A stretch of 29,278 nt of DNA from a virus. The stretch lies in IMG/VR virus record IMGVR_UViG_3300031630_000019, positions 1 through 29,278 of that record; one strand, given 5' to 3'. Shown here in pieces: positions 1-7,026 of this stretch (positions are counted from its first letter, which is position 1; every line of letters begins with the position of its first letter). A program made the position numbers and the translations under genes. Below the pieces are notes generated by a model. It was not told where the DNA came from. It saw only the letters and a program-made list of their open reading frames with translations, and did no database searches.

Positions 1-26
1 AAATTGTAAGTTTAAATAAGTGAACG

Positions 27-34
27 TATAAATA
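27..34 (+). promoter_or_regulatory. T4-type late promoter (TATAAATA)
   Basis: Exact match to the T4 late promoter octamer, which T4 reads with the gp55 late sigma factor and gp33/gp45. Transcription would start near 40 and could cover the two short ORFs and the tRNA. It lies in a gene-poor stretch, so it is not a by-product of coding sequence. Confidence 0.5.
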
Positions 35-43
35 AGATAAAAA

Positions 44-124
44 ATGAATTATATCATTTATAATATTAAAGATAAAGAAAGAAAAGACAAGTGGCCAAGA
101 GAACAATATTTAGGACAATTATAG
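44..124 (+). CDS. Possible 26-aa peptide, unknown
   Basis: ATG to TAG open frame giving a basic 26-residue peptide (starts MNYIIYNIKDKERK). It has no clear Shine-Dalgarno and begins only 10 nt after the late promoter octamer. It could be a real small gene, a decayed gene fragment, or chance. I do not recognise it. Confidence 0.22.
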   Translation: MNYIIYNIKDKERKDKWPREQYLGQL

Positions 125-129
125 TTAGA

Positions 130-228
130 ATGAGAATGTGGTATGCAGATATACGAGGACATCATGGAAAACGTTGGGATTATGAACCTGGCGATTGGTA
201 TATGGGCAGACATAACAAACGAAAGTAG
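130..228 (+). CDS. Possible 32-aa aromatic-rich peptide, unknown
   Basis: ATG to TAG open frame of 32 codons rich in W, Y, H, R and G (contains WDYEPGDWYMGRH). The composition is more protein-like than the preceding short ORF, but there is no good ribosome binding site. It ends 9 nt before the tRNA-Thr. Function unknown. With the preceding ORF it accounts for most of the 237 bases before the tRNA, which hold no other gene. Confidence 0.3.
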   Translation: MRMWYADIRGHHGKRWDYEPGDWYMGRHNKRK

Positions 229-237
229 AAAGGTTTC

Positions 238-313
238 GCCCTTTTAGCTCAGCTGGTAGAGCAACTGATTTGTAATCAGTAGGTCATCTGTTCGACTCGG
301 ATAAAGGGCACCA
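238..313 (+). tRNA. tRNA-Thr (anticodon TGT)
   Basis: A full cloverleaf can be drawn. The acceptor stem GCCCTTT (238-244) pairs with AAAGGGC (303-309). The anticodon stem ACTGA/TCAGT encloses the loop TTTGTAA with anticodon TGT at 271-273. The T arm ATCTG/CGGAT has the loop TTCGACT. Discriminator A310 is followed by an encoded CCA (311-313). It reads ACA threonine codons, which are frequent in this AT-rich genome. It sits 10 nt before gp62, so 3' processing of the tRNA would release the gp62 message with a very short leader. Confidence 0.95.
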
Positions 314-323
314 GAATTATATT

Positions 324-716
324 ATGTACGAACTAAAAGATTATCTAAAAGCAATTAACGAGACCAAGGTCAATTTGTTGAATACAACAGATCAAGCCTG
401 GACTAAAAAATACCCACCATTTATAATAAACAAGTGTTTATCTATGTTTTGGGATACACTTCCACATGCCAATGAAATGAATGGTTATCACTTCTTGGAC
501 AAGGATATACAGTTTCAATTTTTACTAAATAGTGTTAGAACAAAGAAGCGGTTTGGAGGCAAGTGGATCAAAAAACAAAAACTGCATGATTTGGAAGTTG
601 TAAAAGAGTATTATGGTTACAGTAATGAAAAAGCGAGAACAGCCTTACAAGTACTTACACCAGAAAATATTATTAAAATTAAAGAAGCCTGTAACAAGGG
701 CGGGAGAACTAAATGA
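324..716 (+). CDS. 62: Clamp-loader small subunit gp62
   Basis: Small subunit of the T4-type clamp loader, which with gp44 loads the gp45 sliding clamp onto primer-template for gp43. At 130 aa it is shorter than T4 gp62 (187 aa), like homologues in marine T4-like phages. The segment PPFIINKCLSMFWDTLPHANEMN (residues 31-53) is the family's most conserved stretch. It is followed immediately by RegA and, two genes and a tmRNA later, by gp43, close to the T4 order 62-regA-43. gp44 and gp45 would be expected upstream, outside the window. No strong Shine-Dalgarno precedes the ATG. The stop overlaps the RegA start by 4 nt (ATGA). Confidence 0.85.
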   Translation: MYELKDYLKAINETKVNLLNTTDQAWTKKYPPFIINKCLSMFWDTLPHANEMNGYHFLDKDIQFQFLLNSVRTKKRFGGKWIKKQKLHDLEVVKEYYGYSNEKARTALQVLTPENIIKIKEACNKGGRTK

Positions 717-1159
717 ATGAAGAAGTAACTTGGACACAAGAGAGTATGTTAGAGGTAACCTTGAAGCAACCAGACGATTTCCTAAAGGTAAGAGAAACAT
801 TAACACGAATTGGTGTTGCAAGTAGAAAAGATAAAACTCTTTTCCAATCATGTCATATTTTACATAAGCAAGGTAAGTATTACATAGTACATTTTAAAGA
901 GTTGTTTGCCCTAGATGGTAAAAAAGCAACCTTAATAAACAATGATATTCAACGTAGAAATACAATAGCCGTTCTATTACAGGACTGGAATTTAATTGAT
1001 ATTGTTCTAAAAGAGACAGCAGTATCTAACAAAGCACCATTATCACAAATAAAAGTTTTACCGTTTAAAGAGAAAAAAGAGTGGATATTATCTGCTAAAT
1101 ATAACATAGGTAAAAAAATTGTTAAGGAAAATGGTCAAGATGAAAATACCAAAGTTTAG
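713..1159 (+). CDS. regA: RegA translational repressor
   Basis: RNA-binding protein that represses translation of many early T4 mRNAs by occluding their initiation regions. It is 148 aa against 122 aa in T4; the extra length is mostly C-terminal. The stretch HKQGKYYIVHFKELFALDGK (residues 51-70) is the characteristic conserved core, followed by a basic segment including DIQRRNTIAVLLQDW. It is translationally coupled to gp62 by an ATGA overlap. Its end overlaps the next gene by 20 nt if that gene starts at 1140. Confidence 0.92.
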   Translation: MNEEVTWTQESMLEVTLKQPDDFLKVRETLTRIGVASRKDKTLFQSCHILHKQGKYYIVHFKELFALDGKKATLINNDIQRRNTIAVLLQDWNLIDIVLKETAVSNKAPLSQIKVLPFKEKKEWILSAKYNIGKKIVKENGQDENTKV

Positions 1160-2609
1160 AGACTACATAACAGAGCAAGATAATAGTCGTGATGAAGACA
1201 ATATCACGGTTGCTATTCTTACTATAAACGATTCAGATAAACCTAATAAGGATTCAACTGTTGAACTTATAGAAAAAGCATGTAAAAAGAAGAAGATAGA
1301 ATGTATTATTGTAAATACTAAATCAGCAATTATCACAGACAAAGACGAAGAAAAGAATACCCTTACAGTTTATAATTACGATGGTAAAGATGGTGAATAC
1401 ACCTTTACAGGTAGAGATACACTTTGTATAACAAGAGCAGGTGCAGTAGAAGACGAAGCTGGTCTTTCTTTAATATCTGCCTTTCAAAACTCGTCAGCAT
1501 TTATGGCTAACACAAGAGCTGCGATGTTAACTTGCGATAACAAACTTACGTCTGCTTTACTATTTGAAAAATTTGGTATACCTACACCTACAACATCTTT
1601 TATATCAAACGAAAAGAATATAAAAGCAGGACTAGATAAGGTTGGTGGTAAATTTCCTATAATCTTAAAGACATTAACTGGTACACAAGGTATCGGTGTA
1701 ATCAAAATAGAAAGTTATGAGGGTCTAGTTGCAACAGCACAAGCAATGTGGAAACTAGAGTCTGAACTTTTGATACAAGAATTTATGCCTACGAAGTTTG
1801 ACGTTAGAACTTTTGTGGTAGATAACAAAGTTATTGCATGTACAAAAAGAGTACATAGTAGTTATGACTTTAGATCAAATACACACAGAGGTGCTGAAGC
1901 AGAACCTTACATATTAAGTGAAGAAGAATATGAATTGGTTTTAAAAACTGCTAGAGTTTCAAAAGCATATATGGTAGGAGTTGATCACATAGTATTTAAT
2001 AATAAACCATACATTTTAGAAATCAATGGTAGTCCAGGATCAGGTGCTGATTACGAGGGTTACCAATATAAAGATTACTATTCAGTAGGCGAACCATCTG
2101 GAAGAATAGATGGTGAAAAAATGATGGAGTTTTTAGTTGATTATATTTCAGAAAGAAAACATTGGGATAGACAAGCACTTTTAGAATGTGGTTGGCTTGA
2201 GACAGTTGAAATAGAGGGCATTGCTAAAGTTAGAGCTAAACTTGATAGTGGTAACGGATCAAAAGCATGTGCTTTACATGCCGATAAAATTTTAGAAAAA
2301 GATGGTAAAATTGTAAAATGGAAATATGACGGTAAGATTTTTAGTAAACCTAAACATGGTGTAAGTAAAATCTTTAGAGCAAATGCTGAGGGTGAAGAAC
2401 CATCTGAAATTAGACCTACAGTATTATTAGATATTACATTTAATGGTTTCACATATAAAGATATAGAAGTTGGATTAGATAGTAGACCTAGAGCTGCTTC
2501 AGACTTACTAGTTAATAGAGATTTAATGCGATTGATGAATGTCAGTATAAACCCTAATAGAACATTCGCCTTGAGCAAACGGTTAAAACCGATAGATAAA
2601 AAAGATTAG
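1140..2609 (+). CDS. RimK-like ATP-grasp ligase fused to RimB-like zinc-protease domain
   Basis: About 489 aa. Residues 1-13 form a leader (MKIPKFRDYITE) resembling the T4 capsid-targeting sequence. Residues 20-115 resemble the RimK pre-ATP-grasp region. Residues 120-340 are an ATP-grasp fold with the nucleotide-binding segment PIILKTLTGTQGIGVI and the metal-binding segment YILEINGSPGSGADYEG. Residues 358-480 match the retropepsin-like 'ATP-dependent zinc protease' (RimB) domain, with LDSGNGS at 368-374 and the RPTVLLDITF strand. RimK adds glutamates to ribosomal protein S6 in bacteria; the substrate here is unknown. The ATG at 1140 is preferred over 1119 and 1131 because AAGGAAA sits about 9 nt upstream and it exposes the leader. 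The tmRNA follows directly. Confidence 0.82.
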   Translation: MKIPKFRDYITEQDNSRDEDNITVAILTINDSDKPNKDSTVELIEKACKKKKIECIIVNTKSAIITDKDEEKNTLTVYNYDGKDGEYTFTGRDTLCITRAGAVEDEAGLSLISAFQNSSAFMANTRAAMLTCDNKLTSALLFEKFGIPTPTTSFISNEKNIKAGLDKVGGKFPIILKTLTGTQGIGVIKIESYEGLVATAQAMWKLESELLIQEFMPTKFDVRTFVVDNKVIACTKRVHSSYDFRSNTHRGAEAEPYILSEEEYELVLKTARVSKAYMVGVDHIVFNNKPYILEINGSPGSGADYEGYQYKDYYSVGEPSGRIDGEKMMEFLVDYISERKHWDRQALLECGWLETVEIEGIAKVRAKLDSGNGSKACALHADKILEKDGKIVKWKYDGKIFSKPKHGVSKIFRANAEGEEPSEIRPTVLLDITFNGFTYKDIEVGLDSRPRAASDLLVNRDLMRLMNVSINPNRTFALSKRLKPIDKKD

Positions 2610-2611
2610 TC

Positions 2612-2834
2612 GTTGATAAGAAGACAATAACTATGCAGGACCTCGGTGCAATACCGAGCAACTCCACCATTAAACCAAAATTTATGGGGTTGAAATAGGA
2701 TCGACTCGTAGGTAAAACTTCTAGGAGATTAATCGCTAACATCGTACTGTTAATTAAATGCTAACTCACAAGGTTTCGCATTAGCGGCTTAGTCCGCTAG
2801 GGGTTTGCCTGTACCTCGCAACAGAAACAGGCGC
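2612..2834 (+). ncRNA. ssrA: Circularly permuted two-piece tmRNA
   Basis: Transfer-messenger RNA that rescues stalled ribosomes and tags their products for proteolysis. The 3' tRNA half comes first: T arm CTCGG/CCGAG (2642-2646, 2654-2658), acceptor strand CAACTCC (2659-2665), A, then CCA (2667-2669). After a spacer of about 16 nt comes the 5' half, GGGGTTG (2686-2692), which pairs with CAACTCC, then a GGATCGACTCG element typical of tmRNA 5' regions. The tag frame starts at GCT 2760 and reads ANSQGFALAA, stop TAG 2790-2792. The stop lies in the loop of a GCGG/CCGC hairpin, followed by a GCCTGT/ACAGGC hairpin (2807-2832). Outer ends are approximate. The T loop TGCAATA departs from the usual TTCRANY. 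Confidence 0.9.
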
Positions 2835-2863
2835 TTGACAAACCGCTAAATATATGATATATT
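2835..2863 (+). promoter_or_regulatory. Sigma70-type promoter for the 2889 operon
   Basis: Perfect -35 TTGACA (2835-2840), 17-nt spacer, -10 TATATT (2858-2863). Transcription would start near 2870 with a 19-nt leader containing AAGGA before the ATG at 2889. It abuts the 3' end of the tmRNA and would drive the Sm-like protein, ferredoxin and DNA polymerase using host RNA polymerase. Confidence 0.8.
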
Positions 2864-2888
2864 ATAACAATAAACAAAAGGAAATATT

Positions 2889-3194
2889 ATGCAAGAAGTG
2901 AAAATATTAAGACTATCTACAGGCGAAGATGTAATTGCTAAGGTAGGAGAAAACGACCAAGGGGTAAGTTTAAAGAACCCATTTGTAATCATACCACAAC
3001 AAAAAGCACCAGGACAACCAATACAATTAATGATGTCTTTGTACAATGCGTTTGGTAAAAGCAATACTATTACAGTAGCTAAAGATAAAATAGTCTTTAT
3101 AACAGACCCTAAAGACGAAATCTTAAAATCATACGAGAACAATACAAGCACTATCATTGCACCAAAGCCAGGACTAATCACAGAGAATAAGTGA
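2889..3194 (+). CDS. Small beta-rich protein, Sm-like (tentative)
   Basis: 101 aa. The pattern EVKILRLSTGEDVIAKV, then LKNPFVIIPQ, then a run of short beta-strand-like segments is reminiscent of Sm/LSm folds, where a short beta barrel with a 'G-x-D/E' turn binds RNA. Similar small proteins are common beside replication genes of marine T4-like phages. The Sm comparison rests on strand pattern only. It is first in a transcription unit behind a strong promoter, has an AAGGA ribosome binding site, and overlaps the ferredoxin start by 4 nt. Function unproven. Confidence 0.75.
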   Translation: MQEVKILRLSTGEDVIAKVGENDQGVSLKNPFVIIPQQKAPGQPIQLMMSLYNAFGKSNTITVAKDKIVFITDPKDEILKSYENNTSTIIAPKPGLITENK

Positions 3195-3523
3195 TAACTG
3201 TTAACTTTATCAGGACAAACAACGAAAAAGTCCAAGTTAAAGTACCTGTTGGTTGGACAGTAATGGAGGCGGCTAAAGAAGCATGTCTAGATGAAATTCC
3301 TGCCAGTTGTGGTGGTTGTTGTGCCTGTGGTACATGTCACGTGTACGTAGGCAATGCCTGGATTGCCAAACTAGGTGAAATAGATTATAATAGTACTGAA
3401 CAATGTATGTTAGAATACGAAGCTTCATACAAGAAAGGCATAAGCAGATTGAGTTGTCAACTACCATTAACAGAGGAACTTGACGGCATAACTTTACATT
3501 TACTAGATGATGAACTTTTATAA
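3191..3523 (+). CDS. 2Fe-2S ferredoxin (adrenodoxin type)
   Basis: 110-aa electron carrier. The cluster ligands are visible as C-x5-C-x2-C in SCGGCCACGTCHVYV (about residues 37-51) and the distal cysteine in LSCQLPL near residue 92, as in adrenodoxin/Isc-type ferredoxins. One extra cysteine lies inside the loop. It starts at GTG 3191 in an overlap of the previous stop (GTGA), implying translational coupling, and overlaps the polymerase start by 17 nt. A redox partner is not in the window. A host or phage reductase, ribonucleotide reductase or Fe-S assembly step (see the SufE-like gene at 14557) are possible users. Confidence 0.93.
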   Translation: MITVNFIRTNNEKVQVKVPVGWTVMEAAKEACLDEIPASCGGCCACGTCHVYVGNAWIAKLGEIDYNSTEQCMLEYEASYKKGISRLSCQLPLTEELDGITLHLLDDELL

Positions 3524-6005
3524 ATCAGTTATAGAACATAGAGGCAAACTTCTTGTAAGAGGTATACACGAAGGCCAAGACTATAAAGAAAAGATAGATT
3601 TTGGTCCTACTTTATATTCTCTAACACAAAAAGAAAGTAAGTTTAAAACTTTAGATAATAGAAATCTAAACCCAATAAAATTCAAAGATATATCTGCCGC
3701 TAGACAATTCAGACGTGAAGTTGCAACTCAAAACTCTCCTGTATATGGCCTAGAACGTTATCACTATCAGTACATCAACGAACAATTTCCACAAAACATC
3801 AAGTGGGATAAAAAGTTTATTAAAATATTCACAATAGATATTGAGACTACAGTAACAGATGGTTTTCCAGATGTGGATAACCCTACTGAAGAAATCATTT
3901 GTATTACAGTTAAGAATCAAACTAACAAACAAATATTAACGTGGGCTAAAGGTGACTATCACACAGATAGGACAGATGTAACTTTCATTAAATGTAAAAC
4001 AGAAAATCAACTCCTTATGGAGTTTATGAAATTCTGGTTAAAGAACTATCCAGATGTTGTTACAGGTTGGAATACTAAATTCTTTGATCTACCATACTTG
4101 ATGAATAGAATTAAAATGGTTGCAGGTGAAAAGGTTGCAAACAAGATGTCGCCATGGGGACTTGTAGATAAAATTGAAGTCATGGTAAGAGGTAGACCAC
4201 AAACCTCATATGTTTTAAAAGGTACCGTAATGTTAGACTATCTTGATTTATATAGATGGTTTATTCCTACTAGGCAAGAGAGTTATAAGCTAGACTTCAT
4301 TGGTGAAGTAGAACTTGGTCAAAGAAAAAATGAAAACCCTTATCCAACCTTTAGAGAATTTTACGAGAAAGACTTTCAAAAGTTTGTTGATTATAACATA
4401 CAAGATGTAGAACTTGTTGACGCTTTAGAAGATAAACTTGGTCTAATTGAATTAGCATTAACAGTTGCATATGAATCTAAAGTAAACTATGATGATATAT
4501 TTTCACAAGTAAGAGTGTGGGATACTTTGATTGCTAATCATCTATTGGCAAAAAACATATGTATACCACCAAGAGAAGAACATAGTAAAGATACAAAATA
4601 TGAAGGCGCCTATGTAAAAGACCCTACAGTTGGTCAGCATAAGTGGGTATGTTCTTTTGATATTAACTCACTATATCCTCATATCATTATTCAATACAAT
4701 ATTTCTCCTGAAAAGATAATAGGTCAAGATCCATCTGGTATTTCTGTAAACAAAATGTTGAAAAAAAGTTTAGACTTGTCACATTTAAAAAATGAAAATG
4801 CGTGTGTTACACCTAATGGTGCTAAGTTTAGAAACAATGGCCAAGGTTTCTTACCTGAAATGATGGAAACAATGTACAATGAACGTGTCATTTATAAGAA
4901 AAGAATGATCGCCGCTAAAAAACAATATCAGAAAACACCAACACCAGAATTACAAAGAGAAATTGCAAGATGTCATAACATTCAATGGGCAAGAAAGATT
5001 GCCTTGAACTCAGCTTACGGTGCAGTTGGCAACCAATACTTTAGATTCTATGATGTAAGACAAGCAGCTGCTATTACAACAGCAGGTCAATTCATTATTA
5101 GATTCATTGAAGAAAAGGTTAACACTTATATGAATACTATTTTAAAATTAAAAGATGAAGACCATCAAGATTATATCGTGGCTTCTGATACAGATTCAAT
5201 CTATGTAACATTAGATAAGTTAGTAGAAAAAACATGTCAAGGTAAAGACAACGACCAGATATGTAACTTTATAGACAAAGTTGTTAACAGTAGACTAGAA
5301 CCTTTTATTGAAAAATGTTTTGATGAACTATCTGATTATACAAATGCATTTAAGAACTGTATGGTAATGAAACGAGAAGTAATTGCCAACAAAGGTATAT
5401 GGGTTGCAAAGAAAAGATATATGTTAAACGTATTAGATGATGAGGGTGTAAGACTTTCTGAACCTAAATTAAAGATCATGGGTATTGAGGCAGTTAAATC
5501 ATCAACACCACAAGTTTGTAGAGGTAAGATTAAAGAAGCAATCAAAATCATTATGAATAAAGATGAAGATACTTTACAGAAATTCATTGCAGAATTTAAA
5601 ACAGAGTTTAATAGTTTGTCTGCTGAAGCAATATCTTTTCCTAGATCATGTAACAATATTAAAAAGTATAGAAACCCAGCAACCATATTCAGTAAAGGTA
5701 CACCAATACATGTTAAAGGTTCTTTAATATACAATCAAAAACTACGAGAACTTAAATTACATAAACAATATCCTTTCATCAAAGAAGGAGATAAGATTAA
5801 ATTCTTAAAATTAAAAGAAGCTAATCCATTTAGATTTGATGTGATAAGTTATATTACAACTTTACCTGTAGAGTTCAAACTACAAGAATATATAGATTAC
5901 GAAACACAATTTGAAAAGACTTTCCTTGACCCTATGAGATTTATCTTACAGGCTATTGGTTGGTCGCAAGAAAAGAAAGCAAGTTTGGATGCATTTTTTA
6001 GTTAG
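3507..6005 (+). CDS. 43: DNA polymerase gp43 (family B)
   Basis: Replicative polymerase with 3'-5' proofreading, 832 aa against 898 in T4. Exonuclease motifs are intact: Exo I DIE (D111, E113), Exo II with D194 in TGWNTKFFD, Exo III with D300 in YNIQD. Polymerase motif A is DINSLYP (385-391), motif B KIALNSAYGAVG (497-508), motif C DTDS (561-564). All catalytic acidic residues are present, so the enzyme should be active and no inserted element interrupts it. Start is ATG 3507 or the adjacent ATG 3510, inside the ferredoxin 3' end. The next gene begins directly after the stop. Confidence 0.97.
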   Translation: MMNFYKSVIEHRGKLLVRGIHEGQDYKEKIDFGPTLYSLTQKESKFKTLDNRNLNPIKFKDISAARQFRREVATQNSPVYGLERYHYQYINEQFPQNIKWDKKFIKIFTIDIETTVTDGFPDVDNPTEEIICITVKNQTNKQILTWAKGDYHTDRTDVTFIKCKTENQLLMEFMKFWLKNYPDVVTGWNTKFFDLPYLMNRIKMVAGEKVANKMSPWGLVDKIEVMVRGRPQTSYVLKGTVMLDYLDLYRWFIPTRQESYKLDFIGEVELGQRKNENPYPTFREFYEKDFQKFVDYNIQDVELVDALEDKLGLIELALTVAYESKVNYDDIFSQVRVWDTLIANHLLAKNICIPPREEHSKDTKYEGAYVKDPTVGQHKWVCSFDINSLYPHIIIQYNISPEKIIGQDPSGISVNKMLKKSLDLSHLKNENACVTPNGAKFRNNGQGFLPEMMETMYNERVIYKKRMIAAKKQYQKTPTPELQREIARCHNIQWARKIALNSAYGAVGNQYFRFYDVRQAAAITTAGQFIIRFIEEKVNTYMNTILKLKDEDHQDYIVASDTDSIYVTLDKLVEKTCQGKDNDQICNFIDKVVNSRLEPFIEKCFDELSDYTNAFKNCMVMKREVIANKGIWVAKKRYMLNVLDDEGVRLSEPKLKIMGIEAVKSSTPQVCRGKIKEAIKIIMNKDEDTLQKFIAEFKTEFNSLSAEAISFPRSCNNIKKYRNPATIFSKGTPIHVKGSLIYNQKLRELKLHKQYPFIKEGDKIKFLKLKEANPFRFDVISYITTLPVEFKLQEYIDYETQFEKTFLDPMRFILQAIGWSQEKKASLDAFFS

Positions 6006-6479
6006 ATGAAAAAATATATAGAAGACTTTTTTAAATGGGTTAAAGGTACTGAACTAGTTGAACTAGACGACATAGATGTATCTGAGGATCCTGTTAGACC
6101 TGAACTAACTTTAGGTTTTAGAATTACACACGATAGAAAGATACTAGGATTAAAATACGAAGATAAGATTATAGCAGTTGTTTGTATTGCAGTTTGTCCT
6201 GAAGTACCACATACTGTTAGAGAAATGGATTATATGTCCAGAGTAAAAGACGGTAACATTGTTGTTGCATATACAGTATGGTCTCGTAAACGAGGTGCAG
6301 GTCAAGAGATTATTAATAAACTAGCCAAGTATGCAAAAGAAAAACAATATAAAAGACTAGTTACTTTATCTCCTCTAACACCAATGGCAACCCATTTTCA
6401 CATTAAGAACGGTGCTAAACAAGTACATATAAATGATGTAACACAAAATTTTGAATATGATCTCAACAAAAAAATATAA
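6006..6479 (+). CDS. GNAT-like N-acetyltransferase family protein
   Basis: 157 aa. The segment VVAYTVWSRKRGAGQEIINKL and the following AKYAKEKQYKRLVTLSP, then HFHIKNGA, has the order seen in GNAT folds: a strand, a R/K-x-x-G-x-G/A-like acyl-CoA pyrophosphate loop, a helix, a strand, and a terminal 'F-x-x-x-G-A/F' element. The N-terminal half, with a conserved-looking LGFRITHDRKILGLKYEDKIIAVVC, would supply the substrate side. It starts immediately after the gp43 stop and overlaps the methyltransferase by 23 nt. Acceptor unknown. Family assignment is moderate. Confidence 0.7.
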   Translation: MKKYIEDFFKWVKGTELVELDDIDVSEDPVRPELTLGFRITHDRKILGLKYEDKIIAVVCIAVCPEVPHTVREMDYMSRVKDGNIVVAYTVWSRKRGAGQEIINKLAKYAKEKQYKRLVTLSPLTPMATHFHIKNGAKQVHINDVTQNFEYDLNKKI

Positions 6480-7008
6480 CATAATCTATGCCGATCCTCC
6501 TTGGCATTTTCAGAATTATAATAATGAAACTGCTCAGACTAATCCAGATAAACATTATCCTACTATGACAATGAAAGATATAGAAAATTTACCAATAGGT
6601 GATCTTGCAGATACCGATTGTGTATTGTTTATGTGGTGTACAGACCCATTATTACACAAACAAATACCTCTAGTTGAGAAGTGGGGATTTACATACAAGA
6701 CAGTAGGTTTCACATGGGCAAAAACAAATAAGACTAGAATAAAAAATTACTTCTTTAAAGGACCTGGATATTGGACTAGGGCCAACACTGAAACATGTAT
6801 CTTGGCAACAAAAGGTAAACCTAAAAGAGTTGGTAAAAACGTAGATAGATTAGTTGTGAGTGAACGTAGAGAACACAGTAGAAAACCAGATAGAATACGA
6901 AGTGATATAGTTGAATTGTGTGGTGATTTACCAAGAATAGAATTATTTGCTAGAACTTCTATGCCTGGCTGGGACGTATGGGGAAACCAGGTTGACAAAT
7001 TTAATTAA
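6457..7008 (+). CDS. MT-A70-family adenine N6-methyltransferase
   Basis: 183-aa SAM-dependent enzyme expected to methylate adenine in DNA. The catalytic DPPW motif is at residues 13-16 in IIYADPPWHF, with the family landmarks VLFMWCTDPLL, GFTYKTVGFTWAKT and PGYWTRANTETCILATKGKP, then the C-terminal FARTSMPGWDVWGNQ. ATG 6457 is preferred; an in-frame TTG at 6451 would add two residues. It overlaps the GNAT-like gene by 23 nt. No cognate restriction enzyme adjoins, so self-protection of phage DNA or modification of host signals is more likely than a restriction-modification pair. Confidence 0.92.
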   Translation: MISTKKYNIIYADPPWHFQNYNNETAQTNPDKHYPTMTMKDIENLPIGDLADTDCVLFMWCTDPLLHKQIPLVEKWGFTYKTVGFTWAKTNKTRIKNYFFKGPGYWTRANTETCILATKGKPKRVGKNVDRLVVSERREHSRKPDRIRSDIVELCGDLPRIELFARTSMPGWDVWGNQVDKFN

Positions 7009-7020
7009 ACATGATATACT
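6992..7020 (+). promoter_or_regulatory. Sigma70-type promoter, leaderless for 7027
   Basis: -35 TTGACA (6992-6997), 17-nt spacer, -10 TATACT (7015-7020). Only 6 nt separate the -10 box from ATG 7027, so the predicted transcription start is the A of the start codon. It overlaps the end of the methyltransferase gene. Confidence 0.75.
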
Positions 7021-7026
7021 ATAACT

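Noticed and set aside
2141-2578. Minus-strand open frame of 145 codons opposite the RimK-like gene
   Set aside because: Its composition (Leu/Ser-rich, low-complexity) is what an antisense reading of AT-rich coding sequence gives, and it lies fully opposite a well-supported gene. The same holds for the other minus-strand frames, such as 5336-5734, 10828-11067 and 18731-19093.
2612-2680. glnA-type glutamine riboswitch near the tmRNA
   Set aside because: I looked because phage tmRNA regions have been linked with such elements, but the conserved glnA core is not visible here.
6451-7008. A restriction-modification pair
   Set aside because: The MT-A70 methyltransferase has no adjoining restriction enzyme; the nuclease-like protein is 4.4 kb away in another transcription unit.
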